This document shows positions 26,930-37,079 of a stretch of 64,000 bases of DNA, piece after piece. The translations under genes were made by a program, and so were the position numbers. Positions within the stretch are counted from its first letter, which is position 1. The number at the start of each line of letters is the position of its first letter. Under the pieces are notes generated by a model. That model was not told where the DNA came from and ran no database searches. It saw nothing but the letters and a program-made list of their open reading frames with translations. The DNA is from Deltaproteobacteria bacterium. GTDB taxonomy: Bacteria > Myxococcota_A > Polyangia > Polyangiales > JADJMO01. The DNA lies in the NCBI GenBank assembly GCA_025363655.1, contig JANYDK010000081.1, forward strand, positions 93,132 through 157,131, in the 5' to 3' direction.

Positions 26930-27673
26930 ATGTCGTTCCTGCGTTTCCTCGTCAGTGGGGCCAACATGCCCTTCACGATCGTCGGCGGCATCGCGGTCGT
27001 CTTCGCCGCATTGCAGGCGACCGGAGTCCTCGGACTCTTCGCCGGCGATCATGACGGTGATCACGACGTCGATCATGACGTCGATACCGATCACGACGTC
27101 GACGCGGACGCCGATGCCGATGCCGATGCCGATGCCGACGCGGATGGCGACGGCGACGGCGACGGTGACGGCGACGGTGACGCCGACGAGCAAGAGAAGG
27201 CCGGACCGTCCCTCGGCTCCGGTGTCCTCGCCGCGCTCGGGTTCGGGAAGATTCCCTTCTCGATCATCTGGCAAACCTTCGCGGTGACCTTCGCGGCCAC
27301 GGGAATCGCGCTTCATGCACGATTTCTCGGCCTTCCCGCGGGGCCGCCGCTCCGCGCGCTCTTCGTCACGATGCCGATCGCGATCCTCGTCGCGCTCGCC
27401 GTCGTCGCGCTGATCGCGCGGCTGCTCGGGCCGGTGCTCTCGTCCACTCGAGAAGAGGCCACCTCCCGCGGCGAGCTGGTCGGTCAAGTCGGCGTCGTCA
27501 TCTCCACCCAAGTCACGCGCGAGTTCGGCGAGATCCGCATTCGCGACAAATCAGGGCACGACCTGCGCGTGATTTGTCAGCTCGCCGACGGCGCACACGC
27601 CGTTCGTGAGCACGAGCGAGTCGTCGTCGTCGCGCACGAAGACGGCGCCCTTCGCGTCACGCCGCTCGAATAG
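26930..27673 (+). CDS. NfeD/YuaF-like membrane protein with Asp-rich repeat and OB domain
   Basis: 247 residues from an ATG with a strong GAAAGGAGG site. One membrane helix (12-38) is followed by a remarkable acidic linker at 40-88 (DHD repeats, then alternating D-A and D-G), two further helices (108-128, 141-168) and a small beta domain (180-245) with the G-x-V-G-x-x-G-x-V pattern of the NfeD/YuaF/YqiJ OB-fold. Such proteins are obligate neighbours of flotillins and control their assembly in lipid domains. It is the first gene of a three-gene operon with a flotillin and a channel-like protein. The acidic linker could bind divalent cations (inference). Confidence 0.83.
   Translation: MSFLRFLVSGANMPFTIVGGIAVVFAALQATGVLGLFAGDHDGDHDVDHDVDTDHDVDADADADADADADADGDGDGDGDGDGDADEQEKAGPSLGSGVLAALGFGKIPFSIIWQTFAVTFAATGIALHARFLGLPAGPPLRALFVTMPIAILVALAVVALIARLLGPVLSSTREEATSRGELVGQVGVVISTQVTREFGEIRIRDKSGHDLRVICQLADGAHAVREHERVVVVAHEDGALRVTPLE
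27047..27193 (+). repeat. GAY-rich tandem codon repeat encoding an Asp-rich linker
   Basis: About 49 codons in which nearly every second codon is GAT or GAC: DHD units, then D-A repeats (GATGCC-type), then D-G repeats (GACGGC/GACGGT). The near-identical hexanucleotide units can slip, so linker length may vary between strains without changing frame. Confidence 0.75.
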
Positions 27674-27719
27674 CGCGACTTCTCACTTTCTCTCTCACTC
27701 TTCTCGAAAGGAGTCCGTC

Positions 27720-29699
27720 ATGATGAACACCAACCTCGCGTTCGCGGCCGAGCCGCAGGGCCAAGGTCCGACGGCGTGGCTGTCCGATCCGAACTTCGTC
27801 GTCGTCGCCGTCGGCGTCGGCGCGGGCGTCTTCATCCTCGTCACGTTGATGACGGTGGTCGCCAAGTTCTATCGACGGTGTGGCGCCGACGAAGCGCTCG
27901 TGCGCACCGGCTCGGGCGGCAACAAGGTGGTGATCGGCGGCGGCATCGTCGTCTATCCGATTCTCCACCAGCTGCTGCGCGTGTCGCTGCGCTCGGTGAA
28001 ATTGTCCGTCGAGCGCTCCGGGCGCAACGCGCTCGTCACCGCCGACAAGATCAAAGCCAACGTCACCACCGAGCTCTACATCAAGGTGGAGCCGATCGCC
28101 GAAGACGTCCTCGCCGCCGCGCGCTCGTTCGGCGAACGAAACCTCGACGAAAAGGCGATCGGCGAGCTCATCGAAGGCAAGCTGACCGACGCGCTCCGCA
28201 GCGTGGCGGCGAACAAGACGTTCATGACCTTGCACACGCAGCGAAAGGAGTTCGCCGAGAGCATCCAGGCGGTGCTCGCCGAAGAGCTGAAGAAGAACGG
28301 ACTGACGCTGGAGAACGTCTCCATCACCGCGTTCGCGATGGTGCCGGTGACCGAGCTCGACGAGCACGACGTCTTCGACGCCGACGGCCTCCGCGCGATC
28401 ACCGAGTCGGTGCAGACCAACCGGGAGAAGACGAACGCCATCCAAAAGGAGAAGGAGAACCAGATCCACTCGCAGAACGTGGCCGCGCGCATGCGTCAGC
28501 TCGAGCTCGAGCAGGCGCAGAAGCAGGCGGAGGCCGATCAAGGTCGTCGCGTCTCCGAGTACGCCGCGCTGCAGAGCGCGGAGACGGCGAAGGCGGTCTA
28601 CATCCAGGAGCAAGCGCGCGATCTCGCCGCCTACGAGAAGCAGAAGGCCGTCGAGACCGCACGCATCCAACAGGAGCAGGCGATCGCCATCGCCAACGCT
28701 ACGCGCGTACGCGCCGAGCGCGAAGCGAACATCGCCGCGGAGAAAGGTCAGCAGAGCGCCGAGATCGCCAAACAGCGTGAAATCGAGGCTGCGATGATCG
28801 AGAAGGACCGCACCGTGCAGGTCGCGGAGATCGAGCGTCAGAAGACGATCGAAGCGGCGACCATCGAGAAGGAAAAGGTCGTGGCGGCCGGCGCGGTCAT
28901 CAAGGAGCAGGCGATCGCCGTCGCCACCATCGAAAAGGACGTCGCGATCGCGCAGTCGGAGGAGGCGCTGGCCCGCGCTGCCGCCGCGAGGGCGCTCGCG
29001 CTCGCCGAGGAGGAGAAGGCCAAACAGCAGATTCTCACCGTCGAGGTCACCGCCAAGGCCGAGCGCGACAAGGCCATTCAGGTCATCCAGGCTCGCGCCG
29101 ACGCCGAGGTGAAGTGTGCCCTCGCCGATGCAGAGGCGATGAAGCTCAAGATCACCGCCCAGGCGCAGGCAATTTCCGCGGAAAAGGAGGCGGAAGCGAT
29201 GGTCACCTTGGCCGAGGCGACGAAGAAGCGCGGCGCCGCCGAAGCCGAAGTGCGACGTCTCTCGGTCGACGCGGAGAACGCGGTGTCGATGAAGCTGATC
29301 TTGCGTGACCTGATGATGCGCGCGATCGACAAGTCTCCCGACGTCGCCCGCGAGCTGATGGCCCCGGCGAGCGCCATCAAAGAGATCCGCGTTTTGCAGA
29401 CGAATAGTGGAGGCAATGGCAACAATGGCAACAATGGAAACGGCCCCTTGGGAATGGCCTCGCCCATCCTCAAGACGGTCCTCGAGGCAGGCGCCGCCTA
29501 CCCGCTCTTCAAGGAGCTCCTCTCCTTCGCGCAGCGTGACGGCCACGTCGCGCAGCTCGGAGCGAGCGCCAAGGGCATGCTCGGCGAGCTCGGCAGCGAG
29601 CTCGAAGGTGTGCTGGCAGAGGCGAAAAACGGCATCGCCGTGAAGCAGGTGGCGAAGCTTCCGACGGTCCCCAGGCCGAGCCCGCAGGTGAGCAAGTAG
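27720..29699 (+). CDS. Flotillin (YqiK/FloT-type SPFH protein)
   Basis: 659 residues from an ATG after GAAAGGAG. It has one membrane helix (26-49), an SPFH/band-7 domain (about 55-230, with the VRTGSGGNKVVIGGG entry) and a very long Ala/Glu/Lys/Gln coiled coil (about 250-560) as in YqiK and FloT. A Gly/Asn spacer near 600 and a 60-residue helical tail follow. Flotillins form oligomeric rafts that organise membrane proteins. It is 46 bp downstream of the NfeD-like gene, whose product is its expected partner, and 34 bp upstream of a channel-like gene. Confidence 0.93.
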   Translation: MMNTNLAFAAEPQGQGPTAWLSDPNFVVVAVGVGAGVFILVTLMTVVAKFYRRCGADEALVRTGSGGNKVVIGGGIVVYPILHQLLRVSLRSVKLSVERSGRNALVTADKIKANVTTELYIKVEPIAEDVLAAARSFGERNLDEKAIGELIEGKLTDALRSVAANKTFMTLHTQRKEFAESIQAVLAEELKKNGLTLENVSITAFAMVPVTELDEHDVFDADGLRAITESVQTNREKTNAIQKEKENQIHSQNVAARMRQLELEQAQKQAEADQGRRVSEYAALQSAETAKAVYIQEQARDLAAYEKQKAVETARIQQEQAIAIANATRVRAEREANIAAEKGQQSAEIAKQREIEAAMIEKDRTVQVAEIERQKTIEAATIEKEKVVAAGAVIKEQAIAVATIEKDVAIAQSEEALARAAAARALALAEEEKAKQQILTVEVTAKAERDKAIQVIQARADAEVKCALADAEAMKLKITAQAQAISAEKEAEAMVTLAEATKKRGAAEAEVRRLSVDAENAVSMKLILRDLMMRAIDKSPDVARELMAPASAIKEIRVLQTNSGGNGNNGNNGNGPLGMASPILKTVLEAGAAYPLFKELLSFAQRDGHVAQLGASAKGMLGELGSELEGVLAEAKNGIAVKQVAKLPTVPRPSPQVSK

Positions 29700-29733
29700 G
29701 CGCGGGCGCAGGCGCGGCGGAAAGGAGGACGCA

Positions 29734-30111
29734 ATGAATGCAATGGCCGGAACGCGGGTGAAGAGCGCGCTCCGCTCGGTGGTGACGAGCGATCCGATGG
29801 GCGCGCTCGTCACCACGGTGCTCGGTGGCTCGTATCTCTTCTTTCTCGCCGAGCGTGGGGCGAACGAGAAGGTGAAGACGTATTGGGACGCGCTGGTGTT
29901 CGTCTCCACCAGCCTCTCGGTCGGCTACGCCAACGTGTTTGCGGTGACGCCGGCCGGTCAGGCCATCGCCAGCGCGCTCATGACGCTCGGCCCGGCGCTC
30001 TCCAGCGGCGCCTTCGACGATCCCGCGGAGGCCGAGCGCGCGACGCGGGTGCAGGAGAAGATCCTGGAGAAACTCGAGGGCATCCTCGACGAGCTGAAGT
30101 CCCGGGCCTAA
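29734..30111 (+). CDS. Small two-helix protein with degenerate potassium-channel pore
   Basis: 125 residues from an ATG with a strong GGAAAGGAGG site. The layout is helix (22-39), amphipathic pore-helix-like stretch (49-61), a filter-like motif TSLSVGYAN (59-67), then F-A-V-T-P-A-G (69-75) and a second helix (74-90), ending in a charged coiled coil (97-125). This matches the two-TM potassium channel pattern T-x-x-T-V-G-Y-G-D-x-x-P-x-T-x-x-G, with the second filter Gly and the Asp replaced by A66 and N67. It may be an altered channel or a scaffold. It is the third gene of the flotillin operon. Confidence 0.7.
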   Translation: MNAMAGTRVKSALRSVVTSDPMGALVTTVLGGSYLFFLAERGANEKVKTYWDALVFVSTSLSVGYANVFAVTPAGQAIASALMTLGPALSSGAFDDPAEAERATRVQEKILEKLEGILDELKSRA

Positions 30112-30121
30112 GACGCGGGTC

Positions 30122-31018
30122 GTGTCCATCCAGTGGTACCCCGGTCACATGACGAAGGCCCGGCGCCTCATCGCCGAGGCGATGCCGGGGCAGGACGTGG
30201 TGCTCGAAGTGCTCGATGCGCGCATGCCGGGCGCGAGCGAAAATCCCTCCATCGAGGAGCTGCGCGGCGGAAAGCCGTGCGTGAAGGTGCTCACCAAGAG
30301 CGACCTCGCCGATCCAGAGGTGACCCGCCTCTGGATCGCGCACTTCGACGATCCGGCCCGAGGCGTACGCGCGCTCGCCATCAGCAGCGAGCGCGCGGCC
30401 GACGTCCGCTCCCGCGTCGCCGATGCGTGCAGCGCCCTCGCCAAGCCGACGCGCGGACGCACCCACGCCAAGGTCTTCGTCGTCGGCATCCCCAACGTCG
30501 GCAAGTCGACGCTCATCAACACGCTGGCCCAGCGGAGCGTCACCAAGGTCGGCGACGAGCCAGCGGTGACGAAGGCGATTCAGCTCGTGACGCTCAAGAA
30601 CGGCATGCAGCTCTCCGACAATCCGGGCATTTTGTGGCCAAAAATCGAAGACGAAGGCGACACCAACCGCCTCGCGTTCGGCGGCGCGTTTCCCGACTCG
30701 GCGATCGACTTCGAGAGCGTCGCCCTCTTCGGCGCCGACATCCTCCTCGAGTCGTACCCCCAGCTCCTGCTGAAGCGCTACAAAATGCCGACCTTGCCCG
30801 AGAGCCCCGAGGCACTCCTGATGGAGATTGGAAGGCGCCGTGGCTGCTTGCGCGCTGGCGGAGTGATCGATCGGCACAAGGCCGCCGACATCCTCATCCA
30901 CGACTTCCGCACCGGCGCCCTCGGGCGCATCACGCTCGAACGTCCTGCGCGTGTCTCCGACGAAGCACCGGCGCTTCCGGTCGATTTCGCGTCGAGCGCG
31001 CCCGATGATGAGCAGTGA
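30122..31018 (+). CDS. rbgA: Ribosome assembly GTPase RbgA (YlqF)
   Basis: 298 residues from a GTG 10 bp after the channel-like gene. It is a circularly permuted GTPase that matures the large ribosomal subunit. The N-terminal QWYPGHMTKA signature is present. The G motifs come in permuted order: G4 TKSD (58-61), G1 GIPNVGKST (122-130), then G3 DNPG (166-169). The C-terminal domain (about 180-298) is standard, ending in an acidic tail. The tight spacing suggests it may be read through from the flotillin operon. Confidence 0.93.
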   Translation: MSIQWYPGHMTKARRLIAEAMPGQDVVLEVLDARMPGASENPSIEELRGGKPCVKVLTKSDLADPEVTRLWIAHFDDPARGVRALAISSERAADVRSRVADACSALAKPTRGRTHAKVFVVGIPNVGKSTLINTLAQRSVTKVGDEPAVTKAIQLVTLKNGMQLSDNPGILWPKIEDEGDTNRLAFGGAFPDSAIDFESVALFGADILLESYPQLLLKRYKMPTLPESPEALLMEIGRRRGCLRAGGVIDRHKAADILIHDFRTGALGRITLERPARVSDEAPALPVDFASSAPDDEQ

Positions 31019-31036
31019 TCCGAGGTTCGGCCTTCG

Positions 31037-31930
31037 ATGAAGCGCATCCTCCTCGGCGACAACGCAGCCCTCCTTCCGACCCTGCCCGCCGGCTTCGCGC
31101 GTCTCGCGTACATCGATCCGCCCTTCAATACCGGCAAATCGCAGAAGCGCGAGCGAATGAAGGTGCAGGCGCGTGACGACGAAGGCGGCGGAAGGCGAGG
31201 CTTCGGCGGCAAGAGCTACGACGTCGAGAAGGTCGCGAGCAGCACCTACGACGACAGCTTCGACGACTACGTCGGGTTCCTTCTCCCGCGCATCGAGGCC
31301 TCGCTCCGTTGCCTCACGCCCGACGCGTCGATCTTCGTCCACCTCGACGCGCGCGAGGTGCACTACGTGAAGGTCGCGCTCGATCGTCTCCTCGGGCGCG
31401 GTTCGTTCATGAACGAAATCGTCTGGTCGTACGACTACGGTGGTCGCCCGAAGAACCGCTGGCCTCCAAAGCACGACACCATCCTCTGGTACGCGCGCGA
31501 TCCCGAGAACTACGTCTTCGATTACGAGGCGATGGATCGCATCCCGTACATGGCGCCGGGCCTCGTCACGAAAGAAAAGGCCGAGCGCGGCAAGACGCCG
31601 ACAGACGTCTGGTGGCACACCATCGTCCCTACGAGCGGCAAAGAAAAGACGGGATATCCGACGCAAAAACCGCTCGGCGTGGTCGGCCGCATCGTCAAAG
31701 TGCACTCGCGAGTCGGCGACGTCGTCCTCGACTTCTTCGCCGGCAGCGGCACCACCGGCGAAGCCGCAGCGATGCACGACCGCGGCTTCGTCCTCATCGA
31801 CGCGAGCGACGATGCCGTGAAGGTGATGGAACGACGTCTCGAAAAATACGGCGCAGAGACGTCGCGCGGCCCCTACCCCGACCCTTCCGCCGGAAACCGG
31901 GGGCAGGGAGGAGCGGCGACGGACTCTTAA
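31037..31930 (+). CDS. Site-specific DNA methyltransferase (adenine-N6 or cytosine-N4), no restriction partner
   Basis: 297 residues. The catalytic motif IV DPPFNTG (27-33) precedes the SAM-binding motif I FAGSGTT (about 235-241), which is the beta-class order. The target-recognition region lies between (about 45-220) and contains a W-S-Y-D-Y-G-G stretch. DPPF is compatible with amino-methylation of adenine or cytosine. No endonuclease gene is adjacent, so it looks like an orphan methylase, possibly regulatory. The stop codon overlaps the convergent glycosyltransferase stop (TTAA). Confidence 0.9.
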   Translation: MKRILLGDNAALLPTLPAGFARLAYIDPPFNTGKSQKRERMKVQARDDEGGGRRGFGGKSYDVEKVASSTYDDSFDDYVGFLLPRIEASLRCLTPDASIFVHLDAREVHYVKVALDRLLGRGSFMNEIVWSYDYGGRPKNRWPPKHDTILWYARDPENYVFDYEAMDRIPYMAPGLVTKEKAERGKTPTDVWWHTIVPTSGKEKTGYPTQKPLGVVGRIVKVHSRVGDVVLDFFAGSGTTGEAAAMHDRGFVLIDASDDAVKVMERRLEKYGAETSRGPYPDPSAGNRGQGGAATDS

Positions 31931-33072
31931 CGGCGCAGTTCTTTGGCGAAGGCGATCTCTTCGAACGACTCGAGAATCGGCCCCAGCGTCTGGAACAGCT
32001 TCGTGTTCGCATCGTGCGAGAACGTGGCCACGCTCTTGGCGTACCCAGGCAGCTTCTCGACGAAGCTCTTCAACGCGGGCGCGGTGATCGTCTCTTCATA
32101 GGCGCCATAGCCGAGCACGCGCAGGTACCAAGCGTTGAGGATTTGCTCGTACTGGCCGCGCACCGGGACGCTGAAAACAGGCTTGTGCAAGCTCACCGCC
32201 TCGTTGAGCAGCGAGAGGCCGCCGTTGGCGACGACGCCTTTGCTCGCCGCCAAATCGTCGACGAACCCTTGCTCGGAGAAGGGTTTGAGGATGCAGTTGC
32301 CGACGCGCTCGTCGCGACCGAGGCCGTAGACGACGAAGGTCTCGCCGGCGACTTCGTTGAGCGTGGGGACGAGCGACGTGTCGCTCTTGCTCGTCTGGTA
32401 GACGAGGAAATGCTTCGCCTCCGCCACCGGCGTCGGCTTGGCGGTGATGATCGGCACGCGCAGAATCGGCGGCACGAGCGTGGTGTTCGCGCGGAATTTC
32501 TCGCGGATTTCCGGATAGAAGAACGACGTGATGATGTACTGGTCGCAGCCCGGGAGCTTCGCTTTGACGAAGGCCTTGGTGGCGTTGAACGACGCGCGCG
32601 CCTCGTCCTTGGCCGGCTCGGGAATCTCGCAGCGCTGGAGAACTTGCTGATTGTCGATGCTGACGATCGGCAGGCGATGCACCTTGGCGAAGAGATAGGC
32701 GAACGAGTCGAAGTCGCTGACCACGGCCTGCGGCCTCCAGCGGACGATGTCGTCGTAATAGGCGCCGACGTTTTCGGCGAGAATTCCCGGCACGCGGAGC
32801 ACGTTGTGGAGCACCGAGGCCGCTTCCGCGAACTCGTTGTCGACGTACTTCATCACCAGCCCCTGGATCTCGACGATGTCGATCGCCGGCTTGTCGCCGG
32901 CCGCTTCACAGCGCGGAAAATGGGGCGTGAAGGCCTTGTCGAGAAAGCCGTAGGCGCGGTTGCTGACCACGACCTTGACCTGATGGCCGTTGCCGAGGAG
33001 CCACTCGAGCGTCGTTTTCGAGCGCGTCGCGTGTCCCATTCCTTCGCCGACGATGCCGTAGAGGAGCCGCAT
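31927..33072 (-). CDS. Glycosyltransferase of the MurG-like GT-B (MJ1255) type
   Basis: 381 residues. The N-terminus YGIVGEGMGHATRS (from residue 5) is the donor/acceptor glycine loop of this GT-B family; the C-terminal half holds NGGLSLLNEAVSLHKPVFSVPV split over about 285-310, the UDP-sugar site. There is no signal peptide, so it is cytoplasmic or membrane-associated. It could glycosylate a lipid or a polymer precursor; the acceptor is unknown. It is the most distal gene of the minus-strand unit starting with the sulfite reductase, 33 bp after the cupredoxin-like gene. Confidence 0.85.
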   Translation of the reverse strand: MRLLYGIVGEGMGHATRSKTTLEWLLGNGHQVKVVVSNRAYGFLDKAFTPHFPRCEAAGDKPAIDIVEIQGLVMKYVDNEFAEAASVLHNVLRVPGILAENVGAYYDDIVRWRPQAVVSDFDSFAYLFAKVHRLPIVSIDNQQVLQRCEIPEPAKDEARASFNATKAFVKAKLPGCDQYIITSFFYPEIREKFRANTTLVPPILRVPIITAKPTPVAEAKHFLVYQTSKSDTSLVPTLNEVAGETFVVYGLGRDERVGNCILKPFSEQGFVDDLAASKGVVANGGLSLLNEAVSLHKPVFSVPVRGQYEQILNAWYLRVLGYGAYEETITAPALKSFVEKLPGYAKSVATFSHDANTKLFQTLGPILESFEEIAFAKELRR

Positions 33073-33105
33073 CGGCGCAGCGTATCACCGCTCACTCACG
33101 CTAGA

Positions 33106-33528
33106 TCACTGCACGATGACGGCGGCCTTGTACATGTTCATCCCGCACGCGTACGCGAGCTTGCGGCTTTGGTCGGTGGGGATGACGAAGACGACCGGCT
33201 CCTCGAGCGGGAGGTCGATCTTCTTGTTGTCGAGATCGGCGAAGACCACCTCGGTGGCGCACGTCTTGTCGGTGGTGCGATAGAAGACGAGGGTCGCCTG
33301 TTCGCCCTTTTTCACGGTGATTTCGGCCGGCGCGAAGCCGTTCTCGTCGGCGATGACGTCGATGCGCCGACCGACGACGCCGGGGACGTTGGACGGCACC
33401 GTCGAGGCCGGCATTCCCGCGCTGGGGTCGGACTTGTCTTCCTTCTTGCAGCCGAGGGAAGCGGCGAGAGCAACGCCGAGGACGAGAACGACGTGAGTGA
33501 GGGTGAAGCCGCGAGCGCGCGAGAACAT
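33106..33528 (-). CDS. Cupredoxin-like lipoprotein lacking classical His ligands
   Basis: 140 residues. The lipobox is at C27 (AASLGC), followed by a short Lys/Asp linker. From about 53 a single beta-sandwich follows the EfeO/cupredoxin pattern (E-N-G-F-x-P-x-E-I-x-V-K-K-G, then LVFYRTTDKTC). Blue copper proteins need two His; here no His follows the signal. C90, C128, M130 and M132 are the only soft ligands, so another metal geometry or no metal is possible. The gene is 9 bp downstream of the substrate-binding protein gene. Confidence 0.8.
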   Translation of the reverse strand: MFSRARGFTLTHVVLVLGVALAASLGCKKEDKSDPSAGMPASTVPSNVPGVVGRRIDVIADENGFAPAEITVKKGEQATLVFYRTTDKTCATEVVFADLDNKKIDLPLEEPVVFVIPTDQSRKLAYACGMNMYKAAVIVQ

Positions 33529-33537
33529 GACGCAGAC

Positions 33538-34515
33538 TTAGACGAACAGCGGCGCGCAGTCGACGGCGGGCACGTAGCCGACGACGCGCGCATCTTCGGC
33601 GCTCTGGGCGACCGCGGCGGGGTAAGGATCGACGCCGAAATCGATGTGCGCCCACGCCTCGTCGAGCGTCGCCTTGGGGAGCTTCTTGGTGGTGATGCGC
33701 GCGAGCTCGACGTTCGCGAGCTCCTTCGTCAGCTCTGGCTCGATCGCCGTTCGCTCGATCTCGAGACGCAACGCGGCGACGAGCGCGGCGAGCTCGGCGG
33801 GACGCGCCTCGGCGAACGCGCGACGAACGACGACGATCGCCGTGGGAAAGCGGTGGTTTGGCCAGAGGTCGCGCTCGTCGACGAGGCGGTTACCTGGCAG
33901 CTCGCGGACCACGCGCGTCGCCCACGGCTCGGGGAGCCAAGCCGCGGCGATTTGCTTGCGCTTCATCTGCGCGAAGATGTCGGCCGAAGCGAGCGCGTCG
34001 ATGACGACGTTGCCACCTCGCTCGACCGGACCGAGTCCGAAGCCGAGGAGGTACTTGCGAAGCGCGACGTCTTGGGTCGAGCCGAGCTGCGGCGTGGCGA
34101 CCCGTCGGCCTTCGAGCGCGCGCGGCTCGCGGATGTCGGGGAGCGTGACCAGCGAGGCTCCGCCCGAGGCGATGCCGAGCTCGATGCGGCACGTCCCGGG
34201 ATGGCGCGATTGCATCGAGACGACCGGGAGCGGCCCGAGGACGCCGACGTCGATGGCGCGGCCGAGGAGCGCTTCGGCGATGCGCGGTCCTGCGCGGAAG
34301 GGGCTCGCGTCGAGTCGCAATCCGGAGAGCGGCGCGAGGGCATCGGCGAGACGCCCCGAGCCGAGGCCGGCGAGGATCGGCGCGTGCGTGAGGTTGGCCT
34401 GGATTCCGAGCCGAAGAACGCCAGGCTCCCCCGCCGCGCGACCACAGCCGACCGCATAGGCCGCGCCGAGCGCGCCGATGGAGGCGAGAAATGTGCGACG
34501 TCCGTGAGTCTGCAT
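33538..34515 (-). CDS. Tat-type ABC substrate-binding lipoprotein (SsuA/TauA/NrtA-like)
   Basis: 325 residues. The twin-Arg signal GRRTFLAS (5-12) and a lipobox at C24 (AVGC) indicate export by Tat and lipid anchoring. The mature part has the periplasmic-binding fold of the NMT1/SsuA group (LRLGIQANLTHAPIL, G-R-x-I-D-V-G-V-L-G, then R-R-V-A-T-P-Q-L-G-S-T). It is the likely binding protein for the ABC transporter encoded divergently at 37841-39437. The neighbours suggest a sulfur source such as a sulfonate. An AT-rich stretch lies immediately upstream. Confidence 0.87.
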   Translation of the reverse strand: MQTHGRRTFLASIGALGAAYAVGCGRAAGEPGVLRLGIQANLTHAPILAGLGSGRLADALAPLSGLRLDASPFRAGPRIAEALLGRAIDVGVLGPLPVVSMQSRHPGTCRIELGIASGGASLVTLPDIREPRALEGRRVATPQLGSTQDVALRKYLLGFGLGPVERGGNVVIDALASADIFAQMKRKQIAAAWLPEPWATRVVRELPGNRLVDERDLWPNHRFPTAIVVVRRAFAEARPAELAALVAALRLEIERTAIEPELTKELANVELARITTKKLPKATLDEAWAHIDFGVDPYPAAVAQSAEDARVVGYVPAVDCAPLFV

Positions 34516-34546
34516 AATATTGCTATATAATTTGGCGAGAATGTCA
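34516..34546 (-). promoter_or_regulatory. AT-rich putative promoter for the substrate-binding protein gene
   Basis: In this high-GC window the minus-strand segment before the ATG at 34515 contains an exceptional run of A/T (TTATATAGCAATATTATG). CTGACA lies upstream as a weak -35, but the spacing to the TATA-like elements is irregular. It may give the binding protein its own expression or lower mRNA structure at its start. Confidence 0.3.
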
Positions 34547-35253
34547 GGAAGTGCGGCCGGCCGGCTTCAGTACGGTGTGGAGTCCACACTCGGTTTTGCC
34601 CTTGCCGGCCCAGCGACCGGCGCGCTCGTCCTCACCCTCGGCGACCGCCTGCGTGCAAGGCGCGCAACCGATGGAAAGAAAACGACGCGCGACCAGCGGA
34701 TGCTCGGGGATCCGATGCTCGGCGAGATGGGCCTTCGCCTCGGCGGCGGTCATCGTCGCCAAGGGATGGATCTTCACCGGGCCCTCCTCCGTCGGAAGCA
34801 AAATCGGCGTGTCTTTGCGCGCGCTGCTCTGGTCGCGCCGGAGACCACTCACCCAACCACGCATGCGCGCGAAGTAGGGCAAGAGCGGATCGACCTTGTT
34901 GTGCTGGCAGCAGAAGTCGGGATCGGTGTCGTAGACGTTGCTGCCGTACTCCTTCAAGAACGCCTCGCGCGCAGCCGCCGGCCGCACCACCTCGACGGTG
35001 AGACCGAGACGCTCTTGCAACTGGTCGCGATAGGCGAGCGTCTCGGGAAAGAGGAAGCCTGTGTCGAGGAAGACGATCGGCAGCTCGCGCGCGACCTCGC
35101 TCCAGAGATGAAGCAGCACGCCGCTGCCGGCGCCGAAGCTGGAGGTGAAGAGGAGGTCTCTCCCCCAGCGCTCGACGGCCCATGCCAAACGATCGCGCGG
35201 CGACTTCTTCTCCAGCTGGGCGGAGAGTGCGGCGAGCTCTTCGCCACCGACGG

Positions 35254-35257
<4 letters not shown>
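34544..35257 (-). CDS. cysH: Adenylylsulfate (APS) reductase, 4Fe-4S type
   Basis: 237 residues. It reduces activated sulfate to sulfite with thioredoxin. The fold signature is complete: SFGAGSG pyrophosphate loop (40-46), LDTGFLFPET, and RRDQS (140-144). The paired cysteines C116-C117 and C198-x2-C201 mark the iron-sulfur APS-reducing class rather than the PAPS class, and the catalytic Cys is C224 in ECGLH. The start at 35257 overlaps the sulfite reductase stop (ATGA). No ATP sulfurylase genes lie in the window. Confidence 0.94.
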
Positions 35258-36969
<1,712 letters not shown>

Positions 36970-36998
36970 GACTGAAGGTGCTCCTGCGTTTCGTGTCG

Positions 36999-37010
36999 TT
37001 ATTGCGGACG
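36999..37010. promoter_or_regulatory. GTCCGCAATAA box upstream of the sulfite reductase gene
   Basis: The minus strand reads CGTCCGCAATAA, 30 bp upstream of the sulfite reductase ATG. The same 11-mer GTCCGCAATAA is repeated in the opposite orientation at 37108-37118 in front of the divergent XRE-cupin regulator. Sharing between two divergent promoters suggests one regulator, probably the XRE-cupin protein. Confidence 0.45.
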
Positions 37011-37079
37011 AAGACCCGTGTTCGGGGACGCAGAAGAGCGACTTCGCGCCGAGAATTGGTGTACGTTTCTGGGTCGTCA

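Noticed and set aside
27657-29909. 750-codon minus-strand frame opposite the flotillin gene
   Set aside because: Arises from the repetitive coiled-coil coding sequence; Leu/Asp/Arg repeats without a family match.
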